This document shows, one piece after another, positions 1 through 11,434 of a stretch of DNA of 64,000 bases. How positions within the stretch are numbered: the stretch's first letter is position 1; every line of letters begins with the position of its first letter. The translations under genes and the position numbers were made by a program. The stretch spans positions 79,089,262 through 79,153,261 of the forward strand of contig CM071936.1 in the NCBI GenBank assembly GCA_016081115.2, written 5' to 3'. The DNA comes from Rehmannia glutinosa. Its lineage: Eukaryota > Streptophyta > Magnoliopsida > Lamiales > Orobanchaceae. A model generated the notes under the pieces. That model had not been told where the DNA came from, did no database searches, and saw nothing but the letters and a program-made list of their open reading frames with translations.

Positions 1-893
1 AAAAAACGATCTTGATTTTTATCAGAAGTGTTCTTTTAAGGAAATTTGTTAGGCTCAGGCTTGAAGGATTTTTTGAAATTGGGAAACTTCTTCTGACTTT
101 TGGTTTTGAGAATTTTATCAAAACGTTTTCAAAACATGGCCATAGAGTAATCACCTAACTCAAAATTTTCGATCTCATTAGTGAGTTCTGCAAAGTAATC
201 AGTAACTTTGGACTAGACTTGATAAGCAACTTTCTGACCCAAACTCTCCATCTGTTGTGCAAGATTCATCTCATAGGTTTGCAGAATACCTACAAATTTC
301 TTAAGGCCTAAAGTAGTAGTGTTATAGGCTTCTTCTACAGATGAGATTTTGATGTTATATCGAACTGGAAGAGATCTCATCATTTTATTGACTAGATTTG
401 CATTAGAGATGGGCTCACCTAAAGTTTGTGCTTCATTGGCAATATCGCACATTTTTGCATTGTATGTGGCAATGTTCTCATCTTCCTGCATTCTTAAGTT
501 TTCAAACCTATTTGTTATTAACCTAAGTTTAGTTTGCCGCACACTAGATGATCCCTCACAGTATCTTTGAAGGGTATCCTATGTATCTTTGGCAGAAATT
601 TAGTTGGCTATGATTCTGAACAGATTCTGATCCACAGTACCAAAGATAGCATTCAAAGCCTTCGAATTATGATTTGCTAAGGTTATTTTATCATTAGACC
701 AATTAATTTCACTTTTTGCACGGTAGTTACCATCCGTATCAATTAGTTTCGAAGGTGTCCAACCTGAAATGATTGCACGCTAGGCCCTTTCATCAATGGA
801 TTTTGTGTAGGACAGTATTTTGACTTTCCAAATAGAATAGTTGGAACCATCTAGAATAGGGGTATGAAAAGTGGTGTTATTGTGAATATCCAT
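1..893 (-). pseudogene. copia gag fragment of element F
   Basis: Gag capsid precursor of a Ty1/copia element, a protein that would assemble virus-like particles in the cytoplasm. The frame opens with an ATG at 893 (MDIHNN...) and contains the usual early tryptophan motif (GSNYSIWK) and the NSKALNAIF segment of the UBN2 family. The segment from 542 to 213 is open for 109 codons and includes RFENLRMQEDE and MMRSLPVRY, typical of this gag. A stop interrupts the frame near 781, others lie near 603 and 567, and further stops follow after 213. No zinc knuckle is reached before the window ends. Family assignment is firm; function is lost. Confidence 0.75.
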
Positions 894-935
894 GCTAACA
901 AACACATAGGATCAACACTTAGTGCCGTCAAGTGT

Positions 936-950
936 TGGCTCTAATACCAA
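936..950 (-). other. primer-binding site of element F (initiator tRNA-Met type)
   Basis: The minus strand reads TTGGTATTAGAGCCA one base inside the LTR edge. This matches the plant copia initiator tRNA-Met site TGGTATCAGAGC with a C to T change. Confidence 0.7.
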
Positions 951-951
951 C

Positions 952-1300
952 TGAAATAATTATAGCACATAGATATTCCAAAAGTTTCGTAGAGTATAGA
1001 TTTGATCGTAGATATAATAACATTTGCAATCACATGTAGTGGAATATAATAAAAAAGAACAAGACACAAAATTTAAAAATTTATCTACAAGCAGACTAGC
1101 TTGTAGATGTGCCAATATGGCGAAATTTGCCACTAGTAAAATCGTTTGATTCCGTATATCTAAAATCAACTAGTAGAAAATCAATGAAAACTCCTTTATA
1201 GAGTATATCAGAACTTTGTAATACATCTCATCCACCAATAGACGTGTATGTATTTCGTTTAACACAATATTAAAAACTATGGATGAAAACTGAGCTAACA
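952..1300 (-). repeat. 5' LTR of element F
   Basis: In the minus direction this segment ends ATTATTTCA immediately before the PBS, and could begin TGTTAGCTCAG at 1300. A TATA-like TATAAAGG lies at 1194-1201. The inner edge is supported by the PBS. The outer edge is a guess based on a TG dinucleotide, because the partner LTR is outside the window. Confidence 0.45.
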
Positions 1301-1353
1301 AACATAGCATAGACTAAATGTTATCGCTGAATGTAGTCAAGACTCCTCTTGGA

Positions 1354-2379
1354 TCACCTTTCCAAGGGGATTTCCATCTCTTCAGTCTTAGAGATCTCAA
1401 CCACGAACTGCATAGTTGATTCCTCTGCTTCATCTCTCAAGCCACGCTTTTCTTGAGTTTTCTGCTTTTTAATAGTTGCCTTGCGAGGCCCAGTTGTCCT
1501 TCTTTTTCTTCTCACAATGGGGGCAACTAAGATGGGAACTAGAGCAGTTGTCTCCTCCTCAGGGATGCTTTCAGTTTTTTCCCCCCTCATAAGTGCCCTT
1601 CTTCTTGGCGTGGGCCTCTTTTGGGTAGCTGACAAGGTCCCGTTGAACAGCCTCTTATTAACATGGGATGCCTTACCCTTGCAACGGGGCACAACTTTCT
1701 TCTCCATTAGGTACCCAATCACTATGCCATATCCAAGGGTGTTCTTAAATTTGCCTTCAACAAGCTCAATATTTTGGAAGTTTTGACACAACTTGTCAAA
1801 GATAAATTCACTCCATATTATGTCTACCTCTTCCATAATAGCTGCCATAACAATCAACTTAGTCTGTGATAGTTGATTGTAGGAACCAAACTTGATGTCG
1901 ATGCATTTCGCCACCACATCCATCAGCTTATGATATTCCTTTTTAATCACCGTCTTGGTAGCTGAAGGATTCAGCTTGTCACCTAACTCATCCATAGCAA
2001 TTTCCTTCCAAATTTTCATGAAGTCGAACTCATAGTCCTTCAGCTCTATGAGTCCACTGCTGGGAAGGTGAAGCAGCTTAGTCAAGTCTTCAGCAGCTAA
2101 CTTGACTTCTTTTACATTCACATATGAATAGATCTTGTCGCCGTGAACGAAGGTGTTCACGTAGAACATAGAGACCTCCTCCAAGAAGGTTTGAGGCATA
2201 GGTAGGGTTAGAAACTCCAGCAACCCTGACTTTTCAAGATGTCCGACAATCTTCTTGGTTCTTTCTTTGTCGGAGGACTGTTGCACCAGCCCTTCTACAT
2301 CAATAAGTGCACATGAGTACACTTTCTCCGAAATCTTAGCGAAATTAATGGCGGAAATTAAAGATTTCTTAGGTGTCAT
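1354..2379 (-). CDS. Sirevirus-type third ORF protein, 'putative plant transposon protein' family (copy G)
   Basis: Open frame of 341 codons from ATG at 2379 to a stop at 1354. Its N-terminal half (about residues 20-230) matches the first part of the third ORF of element E at 7728-6611. Both have a leading segment with ...DVEGLVQQ / ...DFEGLVKQ, the core FLEEVSMFYVN, a segment KLLHLPSSGL, and KEYHKLMDVVAKCI. This layout is that of the domain often labelled putative plant transposon protein, found in extra ORFs of plant LTR elements. Residues 240-320 are basic (RRRALMRG, VRRKRRTTG, KKQKTQEKRG), suggesting a nucleic-acid-binding or nuclear-targeting tail. No gag or pol of the same element is adjacent, so it is a stranded piece. 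Compared with E it lacks the long acidic C-terminal half. Molecular function is unknown. Confidence 0.7.
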   Translation of the reverse strand: MTPKKSLISAINFAKISEKVYSCALIDVEGLVQQSSDKERTKKIVGHLEKSGLLEFLTLPMPQTFLEEVSMFYVNTFVHGDKIYSYVNVKEVKLAAEDLTKLLHLPSSGLIELKDYEFDFMKIWKEIAMDELGDKLNPSATKTVIKKEYHKLMDVVAKCIDIKFGSYNQLSQTKLIVMAAIMEEVDIIWSEFIFDKLCQNFQNIELVEGKFKNTLGYGIVIGYLMEKKVVPRCKGKASHVNKRLFNGTLSATQKRPTPRRRALMRGEKTESIPEEETTALVPILVAPIVRRKRRTTGPRKATIKKQKTQEKRGLRDEAEESTMQFVVEISKTEEMEIPLER

Positions 2380-2651
2380 GACGATTTTTGCGAAAACTTG
2401 AAGAACTTAGAAGGGTTTTTGCAAAGAGAATTTTTGAATACTGAGGGTTTTAATGCAATGTGAGAAGTGAGAGAAAACAATTTTCGATATATATGGGACG
2501 TGAAGAGACTATTTTGGGATTGAGATTTTTGAATATTTATTCATGTAATTTGAAAGGTTACACATGTTACTGTGAAAGGCTAGGTTGAGATGTGAAAGGC
2601 TGCAAAGATTAGTGTTAGATAGGATATGATGAGATATGTTAGACGTCAGTT
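2380..2651 (-). promoter_or_regulatory. promoter-like leader of third ORF copy G
   Basis: A TATATAT run at 2488-2494 lies about 110 bp upstream of the ATG, followed by a CT-rich stretch like a plant 5' UTR. AGACGTCA at 2641-2648 is 7 of 8 identical to the TGACGTCA box found upstream of the same ORF in elements E and A. The region around the TATA aligns with the leader of the E copy (CATATATA then GAGAAA or CGAAAA). Activity is inferred, not shown. Confidence 0.45.
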
Positions 2652-3936
2652 GAAAATTGCTCTTTAGCTTGCTACAACACCATTTCCTGGTGAATTTGAA
2701 AATTCAAAAAATGCTAATTCTCAATAGAAACTATCACAAAAAGACATATTCCCACTTTCCAAAGCAAAAGATAAATTTAAAAATTGGTAGGTCGAGATAC
2801 AAACATACAACTTCGAAGCTTTCTCCATGGGGGACCATCTTCTTGCATGTTGAAGCTACCAAGTGAATTGTGAGCTTGGGGACATTAAGCCTTCTTCTCT
2901 TTATGTGAAGGAGGTTAATCACATTTTATAGTTTTATTGACAAAACTCTAACCAACTCTCCAATGAAAATTTGAGAGTATTCATACCATTGACAATCCCT
3001 CGAAACTGATGATAAACAAGAAATGGTTGTATGATGGACGAATATATTTCCCACATCATCAATGCGGTAAGCTCCTTGGCACTGTGAACACTTCGTCATA
3101 TAGAGATCTAGTATAGGAAGCCCAACAAGACTATGCAAATCCCACACATGATATAGATAATTGTCCCAGGGATATCAACAATGTGTTGGTAAATAGACTC
3201 TACACCTCACAAAATGCACTTGACTATGTTGGAGTTGCGATTATACGTGAACAATGAGGCATACACCAAATCGTGTATTTAAGCCGCAAGAAGCTTGTGC
3301 TCAAACCTCCTGATCATGTTTTCAGCCTACTCCTAATAGCTTTTGATGTAGTAGAAATCATCAACAAATTCGATTGTATCTACCCACTTGACTTTGTCTA
3401 TGATGTGATGGCCTAATATTGGCAAGAAAGTTGACTCGTCCAATTACCGGTGATGAGTTGTTTGTAAAGCCCATATCTTGTCTATAGGGTCTACATAGAC
3501 CATTCTACCAAATGAGGTGGAGTAACATTGGCCAATGATTTGCATAACAACTAATAAGTGGATTGCGGTCACCAAAATGGTGCCCTTCATCGTGAATTAG
3601 TTCTCGTCATGAATCAAGTGTTGCACCCCAAAAGACAAAGAAGTGTTTTTGAAATAAATCATGATGCTGTTACAAAAATATGAAAAATTAAAATAAAGTA
3701 AGATTGATGTATTTAGTTTACATGCTACGACTTATGCATGAATTTAACGAAGTAATCAAAGAAGGAATAAAATAAAGACGCGAAACATCGCAACTTTCAA
3801 AATTAAATCAGAACGGGTCTTGCATGAGTTGAGTGAGGCGATTACCTCGGGCGCCCATGTAAAATTTGACCAGCCCATTCCGTGACTATTACCAAAAAAA
3901 TAAAAAAATAAAATCAAAATTCTCTCATTTATCAAT
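2652..3936. other. unassigned sequence between copy G and the 3' LTR of element E
   Basis: No recognisable gene. Short open stretches on the minus strand (2926-3147, and an interrupted reading around 3170-3600) have a protein-like look but contain several stops and match no family I can name. No LTR edge, PBS or polypurine tract was found. It may be an old element, a decayed gene, or the flank into which element E inserted. Confidence 0.4.
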
Positions 3937-5160
3937 TGTAAGTCCCAAGGGGTGATAAGTAAAGTCTGGAGGGGGGGAGAGGTTGAATAGACTTTACAAA
4001 TTTTTCGTTTTTTGTCCTTTTAGAAATTCAGAGTTGACTCAAGTCAACTAAGTCCTGGTGATGACTAATTGGACTTTACAATGTGAGACTAGCCATTCAA
4101 CAGACTCGATCGAGTTGTTGATAATATGACTCATTGATTCATCTAACACTTTAAAATTTTAGTTGACTTGGTTTTACAAATGGAAGACTTTCACCCTTAG
4201 TTTGAATATGTTTTTCAACACTTGTTTTAGCTAGGTTATTATCGGTTGACTTATCTAATTAACAATCAAAGAATAATAAAGATATGCAAGAAAATAAGTA
4301 TGTTGAATGTAACACAAACAATTTATAGTGGTTCCAGGGAAATTCCTCCGATCCACTCTTCTCCAACCCCTGGAGGAATCCACTAGTGTAACTTGACTGG
4401 GTTACAAAATACTTACATCGAGCGCCTTTGATCACATAGCTACCGCTCCTATGACTCAACTTCTTCACAAGACGGCCGCCATTCTACTTTAGCTCCTTCA
4501 CACCTTTGGAATTGTTCACACAATCCTCCAACAAGTTCAAATCTATGGTTCGATATGGAACCTTACTACACCTTCTTCAACCTTGGAGAGTAGACCCCTT
4601 CTCTTGAAACAAGTTTTCTTCTTTAACAAATGAAGTCGTCTTTCCTTCATTGAGTGTGTTGGATCGATTTTCTTCGAGATTAGGTTTGAGGATATTTTTT
4701 GAATACTTGAGAGATATTGCTTTGCTTTGCAGATTATTTGCTTGCTTGCTTGCATTCGTATTCATTATAGTTCTCCTTCTGTCTATGTATTCCTCAGCCT
4801 TTTATAGCGGTGGTTCGAAAATGTATCCATTGAGGAGATGGGTGCATTTTCAAACTTCACTTCTTAGGTTGTTGGCTTGTTTTGTCTTGCAGTATTGATG
4901 CAGACTGTACCTTGAATTTAATGCTCTGCAGCCTTTCCTTAGTCTCTGTAGGGTTTCAAGTACATCTCATTAGTTCCTTACTTTTTGCACTCTTTCAGCA
5001 AAACAACTTTAATGTAGGCAGTCTAACACATGCTTATTTCCAGCAAAACCTTGACGTTGCTTGACAACGAATCTCTGTAGGGTTTCAAGTACATCTCATT
5101 AGTTCCTTACATCTCATTGGAATGACTTTGCTGTCAGTCAGCTGGCTGAGACATCTTTTC
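3937..5160 (-). repeat. 3' LTR of element E
   Basis: In plus coordinates the LTR opens TGTAAGTCCC at 3937, the reverse of the LTR end CTTGGGACTTACA. It aligns along most of its length with the LTRs at 13871-14603 and 14604-16174. The promoter motif CTATAAAAGGCTGAGG is conserved (TATA at 4798-4807) and is also found at 15255 in element A. The outer edge near 5160 is uncertain because similarity to the A LTR fades and other sequence begins about 5170. Confidence 0.7.
4943..5110. repeat. 39-bp direct duplication inside the E 3' LTR
   Basis: The 39 bases at 4943-4981 recur exactly at 5072-5110 (both begin TCTCTGTAGGG and end AGTTCCTTAC), 129 bp apart start to start. I do not see this duplication in the A LTR. 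Confidence 0.85.
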
Positions 5161-5454
5161 TGTTAGTATTGGTAAAATTGCTTTTTTGGTCCGTTAAGTT
5201 GGCTCGATTTTGCTTTTAGTCCTTTAATTTTATGGGTTGTGTTTGGCAAACACTAACTTTTCTAAACATGCCCATTTAGTCCGATTTCGAAATTTTGGGG
5301 ATATCTTATTCCTAAAATGCTGAGTTGGGCCACTTTTCCACGAAATGACTATTTTGCCCCTTTTTTGGAGGGAAACCTTAGGTCATGTGCATATCACATG
5401 ACTTGTTTAATATATTTATTTTTGTTATTTAATTTTATTGAAATATTAAACAAG
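5161..5454. other. sequence between the E 3' LTR and the third ORF, with a hairpin
   Basis: No gene. The left part (about 5170-5340) has the 'ttttggtcc...tagtcc' wording of a foldback MITE, but I found no matching inverted partner. Near 5398-5457 an inverted repeat TGACTTGTTTAATAT ... ATATTAAACAAGTCA (15-bp arms) surrounds an AT-rich spacer just downstream of the third ORF stop. Confidence 0.4.
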
Positions 5455-7728
5455 TCAACCCCACTCAGCTGAGACATTCTGAACTGTTTGAGCATCGTCA
5501 ACCCCACTCTGCTGTTCATTGACGTTCTCATCTTCGACTCCAATCTTCAAATTCATAAGGTCTCCCTCAGCCTCCTCCAACCCGGCTGTGGTGTTTGCAG
5601 TTTCCCCATTAGTTGGTGCACCAGCTAAGTCACAAACAACGGTGTCACTCGAAACTTGAGACTCAGTTGTTTGTCCAGTTGAGTGTTCAGCTAATAGGGT
5701 AGGTATCTCAACACCTTCTTTAGGGGTAGGCTTGACTAAGGTGCCATGTTCATCTCCTTCCTTAGCTTCATCGACATCCTTCCTGGTTTCTTGTTCCTCT
5801 GAGTGCACAGGTGAGGTAGTAACATCAATTGTCCTCACCATCTCCAAAATATCAGGGCTAGGAGAGATAAGCATAGATGATGACTCTCCTGGACCCTTCT
5901 GCAAAGTCTGCTCGTGAAACTCACTGGACTCTTTGATTGCTTGCCTCAACTCAGCCCTCTCTACTACATCAGCAGATTCCAGCTCTTCTACATCACTGTC
6001 ACTGCCAGAGGTTGGCTGTAAGGCATGTTCTGGGGCGTCTGTGAAGAAACAGGCATGAGGCCTTTTTCGCTTCTCAATGGCCTTGGCCTTTTCTATTGCT
6101 TTTTCCTTATTTTCATCCTTCCTTTGATAGAGGATGGTGGTGCCGAAATCTGGATTGAGGGCAGAGGTAATAGAGATATTTCCTAGAAAGCTCAGGAGTT
6201 CTTCCTCTTCCTCAATAAATTCTGGAATTTGAAATTGATGCCTGGCATAACTTAGCTTCCAGGCCCTCAATACCTTTAGCCTCTCCTGTACATCCGGATA
6301 CGCAGGAGATAGCATGACAAGATCATCATCTTCCTGCATAGGCTCACAGGGATCCCTTTCTTCCTCAGTTGTCCTCGCATCAGTCTGAGGAGAGCGTACA
6401 ACTAATTCTTCAGCATCTGTGTCAGCTGTGTTTGCTTCAGTTTCTTCAGTTGTCTCCCTAACAACTGACTCTTTCAAACTATGTTGTTTAGCAACAGTAG
6501 TCTCTTCCTTCTAAGTAGCTTCCACACCACTCTTATCCTTTCAAGTATGCTGCTCTTCCTCTGCAGCCTCTTTCACAATAGTTGTGCCAGACTCAGCTGG
6601 CTTAGCCAATTCAGACTTCTTCACAAGTCTTCTTCTTGTCTTGACTAGTGGAACCTAAACTTCTTATGGTTCCTCTTCTATGGCAGCAGACTCTGCCACT
6701 TTTAGCTTCTTCACTGCAGCTGGCTTTCGCGGCACATATGAGCACTTTCTTTTGATGATTGGAGAAGGAGCAAAGGGTTTCTTCTCGGCTGCGGGGGCAG
6801 GGGCAGGAGCAGGGCCTTCGTCGGCTACAGGGGCAGAAGCTGACTTGGCTGCAGGGGCAGATGCCTTCTTCTTCTTCTGCATGGGCTTGGGAGAAGAGGC
6901 CTTTGCAAATGCAGCTGTGTCCAGGGGACAAGGTCAGCTGATTCCCCTCGCTCGTATCCGCCTTCCTTGGATGAGCTTGGCATTGAGCAACTGAGAGATT
7001 AGCCCTGAATATCTTTTTGTTCACATGGAAGGGTTTCCCATTCCTGAGAGGAATACCCTTCACCTCCAGCAGATGACCTAGAACCAAGCCATACCGAGTG
7101 AGCTTTCAAATACTCCAGCTTCAGTAATAGCTTTGTTCATCACATTTTGGCACAACTTGCCAAAAATGAACTCAACCCAGTTTACTTTATTCTCCTCCAG
7201 AATCGCAGCCATTACAGTCAGTTTAGTCCCAGACAGCTGATTGAAGCTGCCAAACTTCATGTTAATACATTTGGCCACCATGTTCATCAACTTGTGGTAG
7301 TCCTCTTTTATCAGTGATTTCTTGGTCAGTATAGGCCGAAACTGCGGTGACCTGCGGCTTGGCTATTTTCTTCCATGCAGCAACTAGGTTGATATCCTGC
7401 TCAGTTATCTCCTTCAAACTAGAAGAAGGAAGACAACAATTAGCAGCTAAGTCCGCAACAGTCAACTTAATCTCCTTGTTATGGACTGATGAGCGAATCT
7501 CATCATCGTGGCCTGAGCATTCACGTAGAACATCGCAACCTCTTCCAAGTAGGTGTGCAACGAGAACTCCATCGACAAGAACTTCTTGAGACTAGATTTC
7601 TCAAGCTGCTCAGCTCTCTTCTTTGCCAGGGCCTTGTCTACTCCTTGCTTGACCAGACCCTCAAAATCCACGGTAGCTCCGGTGTGGATCTTCTTAGCTA
7701 ACTGCACATAGTCATAAGATGATGCCAT
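5455..7728 (-). pseudogene. third ORF of element E, 'putative plant transposon protein' family
   Basis: Starts at ATG 7728 and runs downstream of RNase H toward the 3' LTR. The N-terminal domain (7728-7078) matches copy G (DFEGLVKQ, YLEEVAMFYVN, the LPSSSL segment, MVAKCINMKFGS) but is cut by frameshifts near 7465, 7290 and 7085. A lysine/alanine/proline-rich linker follows at about 6880-6610. The C-terminal part, 6477-5455, is one open frame of 340 codons, strongly acidic and Ser/Thr/Glu-rich, with SGSDSDVEE and TTSPVHSE motifs that recur in the A copy. The whole product would be about 750 residues. It has no visible transmembrane segment, so the name 'env-like' used for some Sirevirus third ORFs is not supported here. 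Function is unknown. Confidence 0.75.
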
Positions 7729-8035
7729 TTTTTAGTTTGAACTTTAGATTCGAAGGAATGAAGAACTAGGGTTTTCTTCTTAGCTGCAGAGATAAAATTG
7801 CTTCTTGCTTTAAGAGTAAGAGTATTGTAAGGAAAGAGAAAAATAATTTCTCTATATATGGGATGTGATGGGACGGTTTTTGGAATCCAAAAAGGTTGAA
7901 TTTGATCAACGGTTGAGATCACGTCTTGCAAATCACATTAATTTCCCCACATTAAATGCATCAGCATTTATATCCAATCATGGGTAGAACGGGTACATAC
8001 TTTTACTAACACCATAATCACTGTTGACGTCAAGC
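7729..8035 (-). promoter_or_regulatory. internal promoter-like region upstream of the E third ORF
   Basis: Reading toward the third ORF, a perfect TGACGTCA palindrome lies at 8025-8032, TATAAAT at about 7967-7974, and TATATAT at 7853-7859, some 125 bp before the ATG. A CT-rich leader follows. The same order (TGACGTCA-type box, TATA, CT-rich leader, ATG) is seen upstream of copy G, and the first two motifs upstream of the A copy (42431-42438 and 42490-42497). TGACGTCA is a bZIP-type binding box in plants. Use as a promoter is inferred. Confidence 0.5.
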
Positions 8036-8272
8036 CTAAAAATATTCCCGCTCGCAGAAAACGACTGTTGGTCATTTAACTCATAAATAACTCAACTATC
8101 TTTATAAATGACTTGACTCCGCTTCTCTCTTCACTTAATGAACACTCGGCTGTCCAGCTAACTCGATACAGCTGACTAGCCGTCTTGGCTATTTCACTTT
8201 GCTCAAAAATTAAACTTTGCGGATTTCCATTTCTCTCTTCTTGGACTCTGCTGATTGAGTCTTCTGAGCCTC

Positions 8273-11200
8273 CTAACTGTACTCAATCAATCCAAGTTCA
8301 TTTTTGAGCTCTTCAAACCTTGATTCACATAATGGCTTAGTGAATATATCAGCTAACTGCTTATCAGTTGATATGTATTCCAATGAGATGTCTTTCTTTT
8401 CAACATGGTCTCTTATAAAATGATATCTGACATCAATGTGCTTGGTTTTTGAATACAATACTGGATTTTGAGTAATTGCAATGGCACTTGTGTTATCACA
8501 TATAATTGGATTTTTTTCCTTCTATATTATAGTATCTCAGTTGTTGCCTCATCCATAAGACTTGGGCACAACAGCTGCCTACAGTTATGTACTCTACTTC
8601 AGTTGTGGATGTATTGAATTTTGTTTCTTGCTGAACCAAGAAACCAACGTATTTCCAGACATTTGACAAGTACCTAATGTATTTTTCCTGTCCATTCTAC
8701 ATCCAACATAGTCTGAGTCTAAGTAACCAACTAGATTGAATCCTCCATCCTTTGGATACCATAAGCCAACTTCTTGGCATCCCATAAAATACCTTAGGAT
8801 TCTTTGGCTGCAATCATTTGACTTTCTTTTGGAGCAGATTGAAATCTGGCACATACACCTACGACAAAGGTGATGTCTGGCCTACTTGCTGGTAAATAGA
8901 GCAAAGATACGGTTAGAGCTCTGTATCTTGTTTTATCAACAACTTTGCCTTCTGCATCCATGTCCATATTGACTGAAGTATTCATGGGAATCTTCACAGA
9001 TGACTTCTCTTCTATACCAAATTTCTTCATCAAATATCTGGTATATCTAGTTTGACCTATGAAGGTTCCATCCTTCATTTGCATGACTTGAAGACCTATG
9101 AAGAAAGTCAGCTCTCCCATCATGCTCATCTCAAATTTCCCCTTGCATGATATTTGAGAATTTATCACACATCTCTTTGTTTGTGGATCCAAAAGTGATG
9201 TCATCCACATATATTGGAACAAGCAGTATACTCTCCGCATATTGAATTCTGAAGAGTGTCCTATCAAACTTGCCTTTGGTGAATCCATCGTCAATGAGAA
9301 ACTAGGACAATATATCATACCAGACTCTTGGTCCTTGTTTCAAACCATATAATGCCTTCTTGAGATTGTAGACCTTTATCTCCAATAGTTTTCTGCTCAA
9401 AACCTTGATGTTTCTCCACATAAACTTCTTCCAAAAGTTCATTCAAAAATGCACTCTTCACATCTATTTGATAAACAGTGAAGTTCTTGTGTGCAGCATA
9501 AGCAAGAAACATCCTAATTGCTTCCAATCTTGCAACAGGGGCAAAGGTTTCATAAAACTCTATGCCCTCCTCTTGGAAATACCCTTTGGCTACCAATATT
9601 GCTTTGTTTCTCACTACATATCCTTCTTCATTCATCTTTTTTCTAAATACCCACTTAGTACCAATAATATTTTGGTGGGTAGTCCTTTGAACTAATTCCC
9701 ATATGTTGTTTATTTCAAACTGATTCAGCTCTTCCTACATAGCTAGAATCCAATGTGTGTCATCCAATGCTTGTGACACATCTTTAGCTCAATTTGGGAA
9801 ATGAAACAAGTGAACATAGCTTCATGTTGAGTTCTGGATCTTGTTCTTACCCCTTCTCTAACATCACCAATGATAAGCTCTAGAGAATGGTCTCTCAGCC
9901 ATCTAACATCTGGTTGGAGTAAGTCTGCAAGATTCAGTTATCTCGCAGCTAAGTTATCTTGAACAACTTCCTCATCATCATTCAGCTATAGACTTTCCAG
10001 TTGTCTCTGAGATTCAGCTATCTCATATTTTTCACGGTTGAATCTTCTTATATCTGCCTCAACATATGGACTCTTCTGAACAATTGGTTGATTCATCTTA
10101 TTAGCTAACTCATCTATGTCTTCACCATTGACATTAGGTTCATCAAAAACCACATGGATAGAGTCTTTTGTGACCATAGTCCTCTTGTTCAGCATTCTAA
10201 AAGCTTTACTCTCAGCTGAGTATCCCAAAAAGATACCTTCATCAGCTTTAGCATCAAAAGCTTTCAAGTTGTCCTTGCCATTGTTGTGAATGACGCACTT
10301 ACATCCAAAGATATGAAAATATCCAGCATTTGGCTTTCTCCCTGTCTAAATTTCATAAGGGGTTTTGGACAGCTGCCTATTGATCATACACCTATTATGA
10401 GTGTATCAAGCAGTATTAATGGCTTCAGCTAAAATCTCTTCGGCAATCCGACCCACTAACATGGTCCTCCATGAACTTCCTTGTGGGTTTTGTTCCTTCT
10501 TTCAGCTACTCCATTCTGCTGTGGAGTTCTCGTAGTTGATAACTCATAAGCAATACCATTTTCTATGCAATATTGAGTTATAATCCCATTGATAAACTCA
10601 ATTCCTCTATCAAATCTTATCTTTATAATGGTTTGACCCTTCTCATTTTGAACTCTTCTCATCAGCTGAGGGAGCTTCTGCAAGGTTTTCTTCTTTTTAC
10701 ACATAAAATAGTCCATGTGTATCTTGAATAATCATCTACCACCCCTAAGGTGTATTTTTTCACACTAATGCTGGCTGGTTCAACAGGACGAAATAAATCC
10801 ATATGTAATAAGTGCAGTATCCTTGTTGAAGAATGACTTGGCTTGTCCTTGAAAGAAGACTTTATCTGCTTTCCCATCTGGCATGCATCACAAATGCTCT
10901 CCTTCTTGTACACTGAGTCAGACAATCCTTCCATAAGATGACTCCTTGCAAGCTTGTTGATTGTCTTAAATTCAAGTGACTCGGCTTTTTGTGCCACAAC
11001 CAACTTGATTTAGATGTGTTCTTTGCTAGCAGACATGTGCTTGGTGTGGTAGTTGACCAATCCACTATATACATGTTTTTCTGCCTTAATCCTTGTAGCA
11101 CAATTTCATTTGATTCAACATCCTTGATTTGGCAAACACCCATGTTGAATCCTACATTGTAGCCTTTGTCACAGAGTTGGCTGATGCTCAGCAGATTGAA

Positions 11201-11434
11201 GTTGAGCCCTTCATCATAGACTACATTTGTGATCTCTAGTCCATTCTTCTTTATGGATCATATGCCTTTGATCTCCCCTGGAGCTTTATTTCTTCCAATT
11301 ATGACTTTAACACCTTTTATTTCCTTAAACTTTGAAAGATTTTTCTTGTTACCTGTCATATGTCTGGAACAACCACTATCCATGTACCTGGTTCCTTGGC
11401 ACTCAGCTGTTCCTTGAACCTACAATCAAGGAAA
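8273..11434 (-). pseudogene. copia pol of element E (protease-integrase-RT-RNase H)
   Basis: Domain order on the minus strand is copia-type. Protease: a DSGCSRHMTG motif near 11375-11345. Integrase: the zinc-finger part near 11000-10860 (CDACQMGKQIKSSF), then the core with MDLFRPVEPASIS and DRGIEFINGI and the stretch TPQQNGVAERRN. RT: FAPVARLEAIRMFLAYAAHKNF and DVKSAFLN near 9550-9440, with YVDD split by a frameshift near 9215-9200. RNase H: GYLDSDYVGCRMDRK near 8720, ending KHIDVRYHFIRDHVEKKD and LADIFTKPLCESRFEEL at 8458-8273. Many frameshifts break it into frames of 60-170 codons. The product would have been a polyprotein copying the element through RNA and inserting the DNA. Confidence 0.85.

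Larger units (their letters stand above)
1..1300 (-). mobile_element. Ty1/copia element F, 5' end (LTR, PBS, partial gag)
   Basis: Minus-strand copia-type element running off the left edge of the window. In its own direction it shows an LTR ending TTTCA at 952, a primer-binding site reading TTGGTATTAGAGCC, a short leader, and a gag reading frame beginning at 893. The gag matches the copia UBN2 type. Only the 5' end is visible, so pol, the 3' LTR and target-site duplications cannot be checked. In-frame stops show that this copy is dead. Confidence 0.75.

Noticed and set aside
5170..5340. possible second foldback MITE
   Set aside because: It has the typical 'tttggtccgtt...tagtcc' wording but no matching inverted end or target duplication was found.
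5455..7728. envelope protein for the third ORF of element E
   Set aside because: No signal peptide or membrane segment is visible; the similarity is to the plant transposon protein domain, so an envelope role is not supported.
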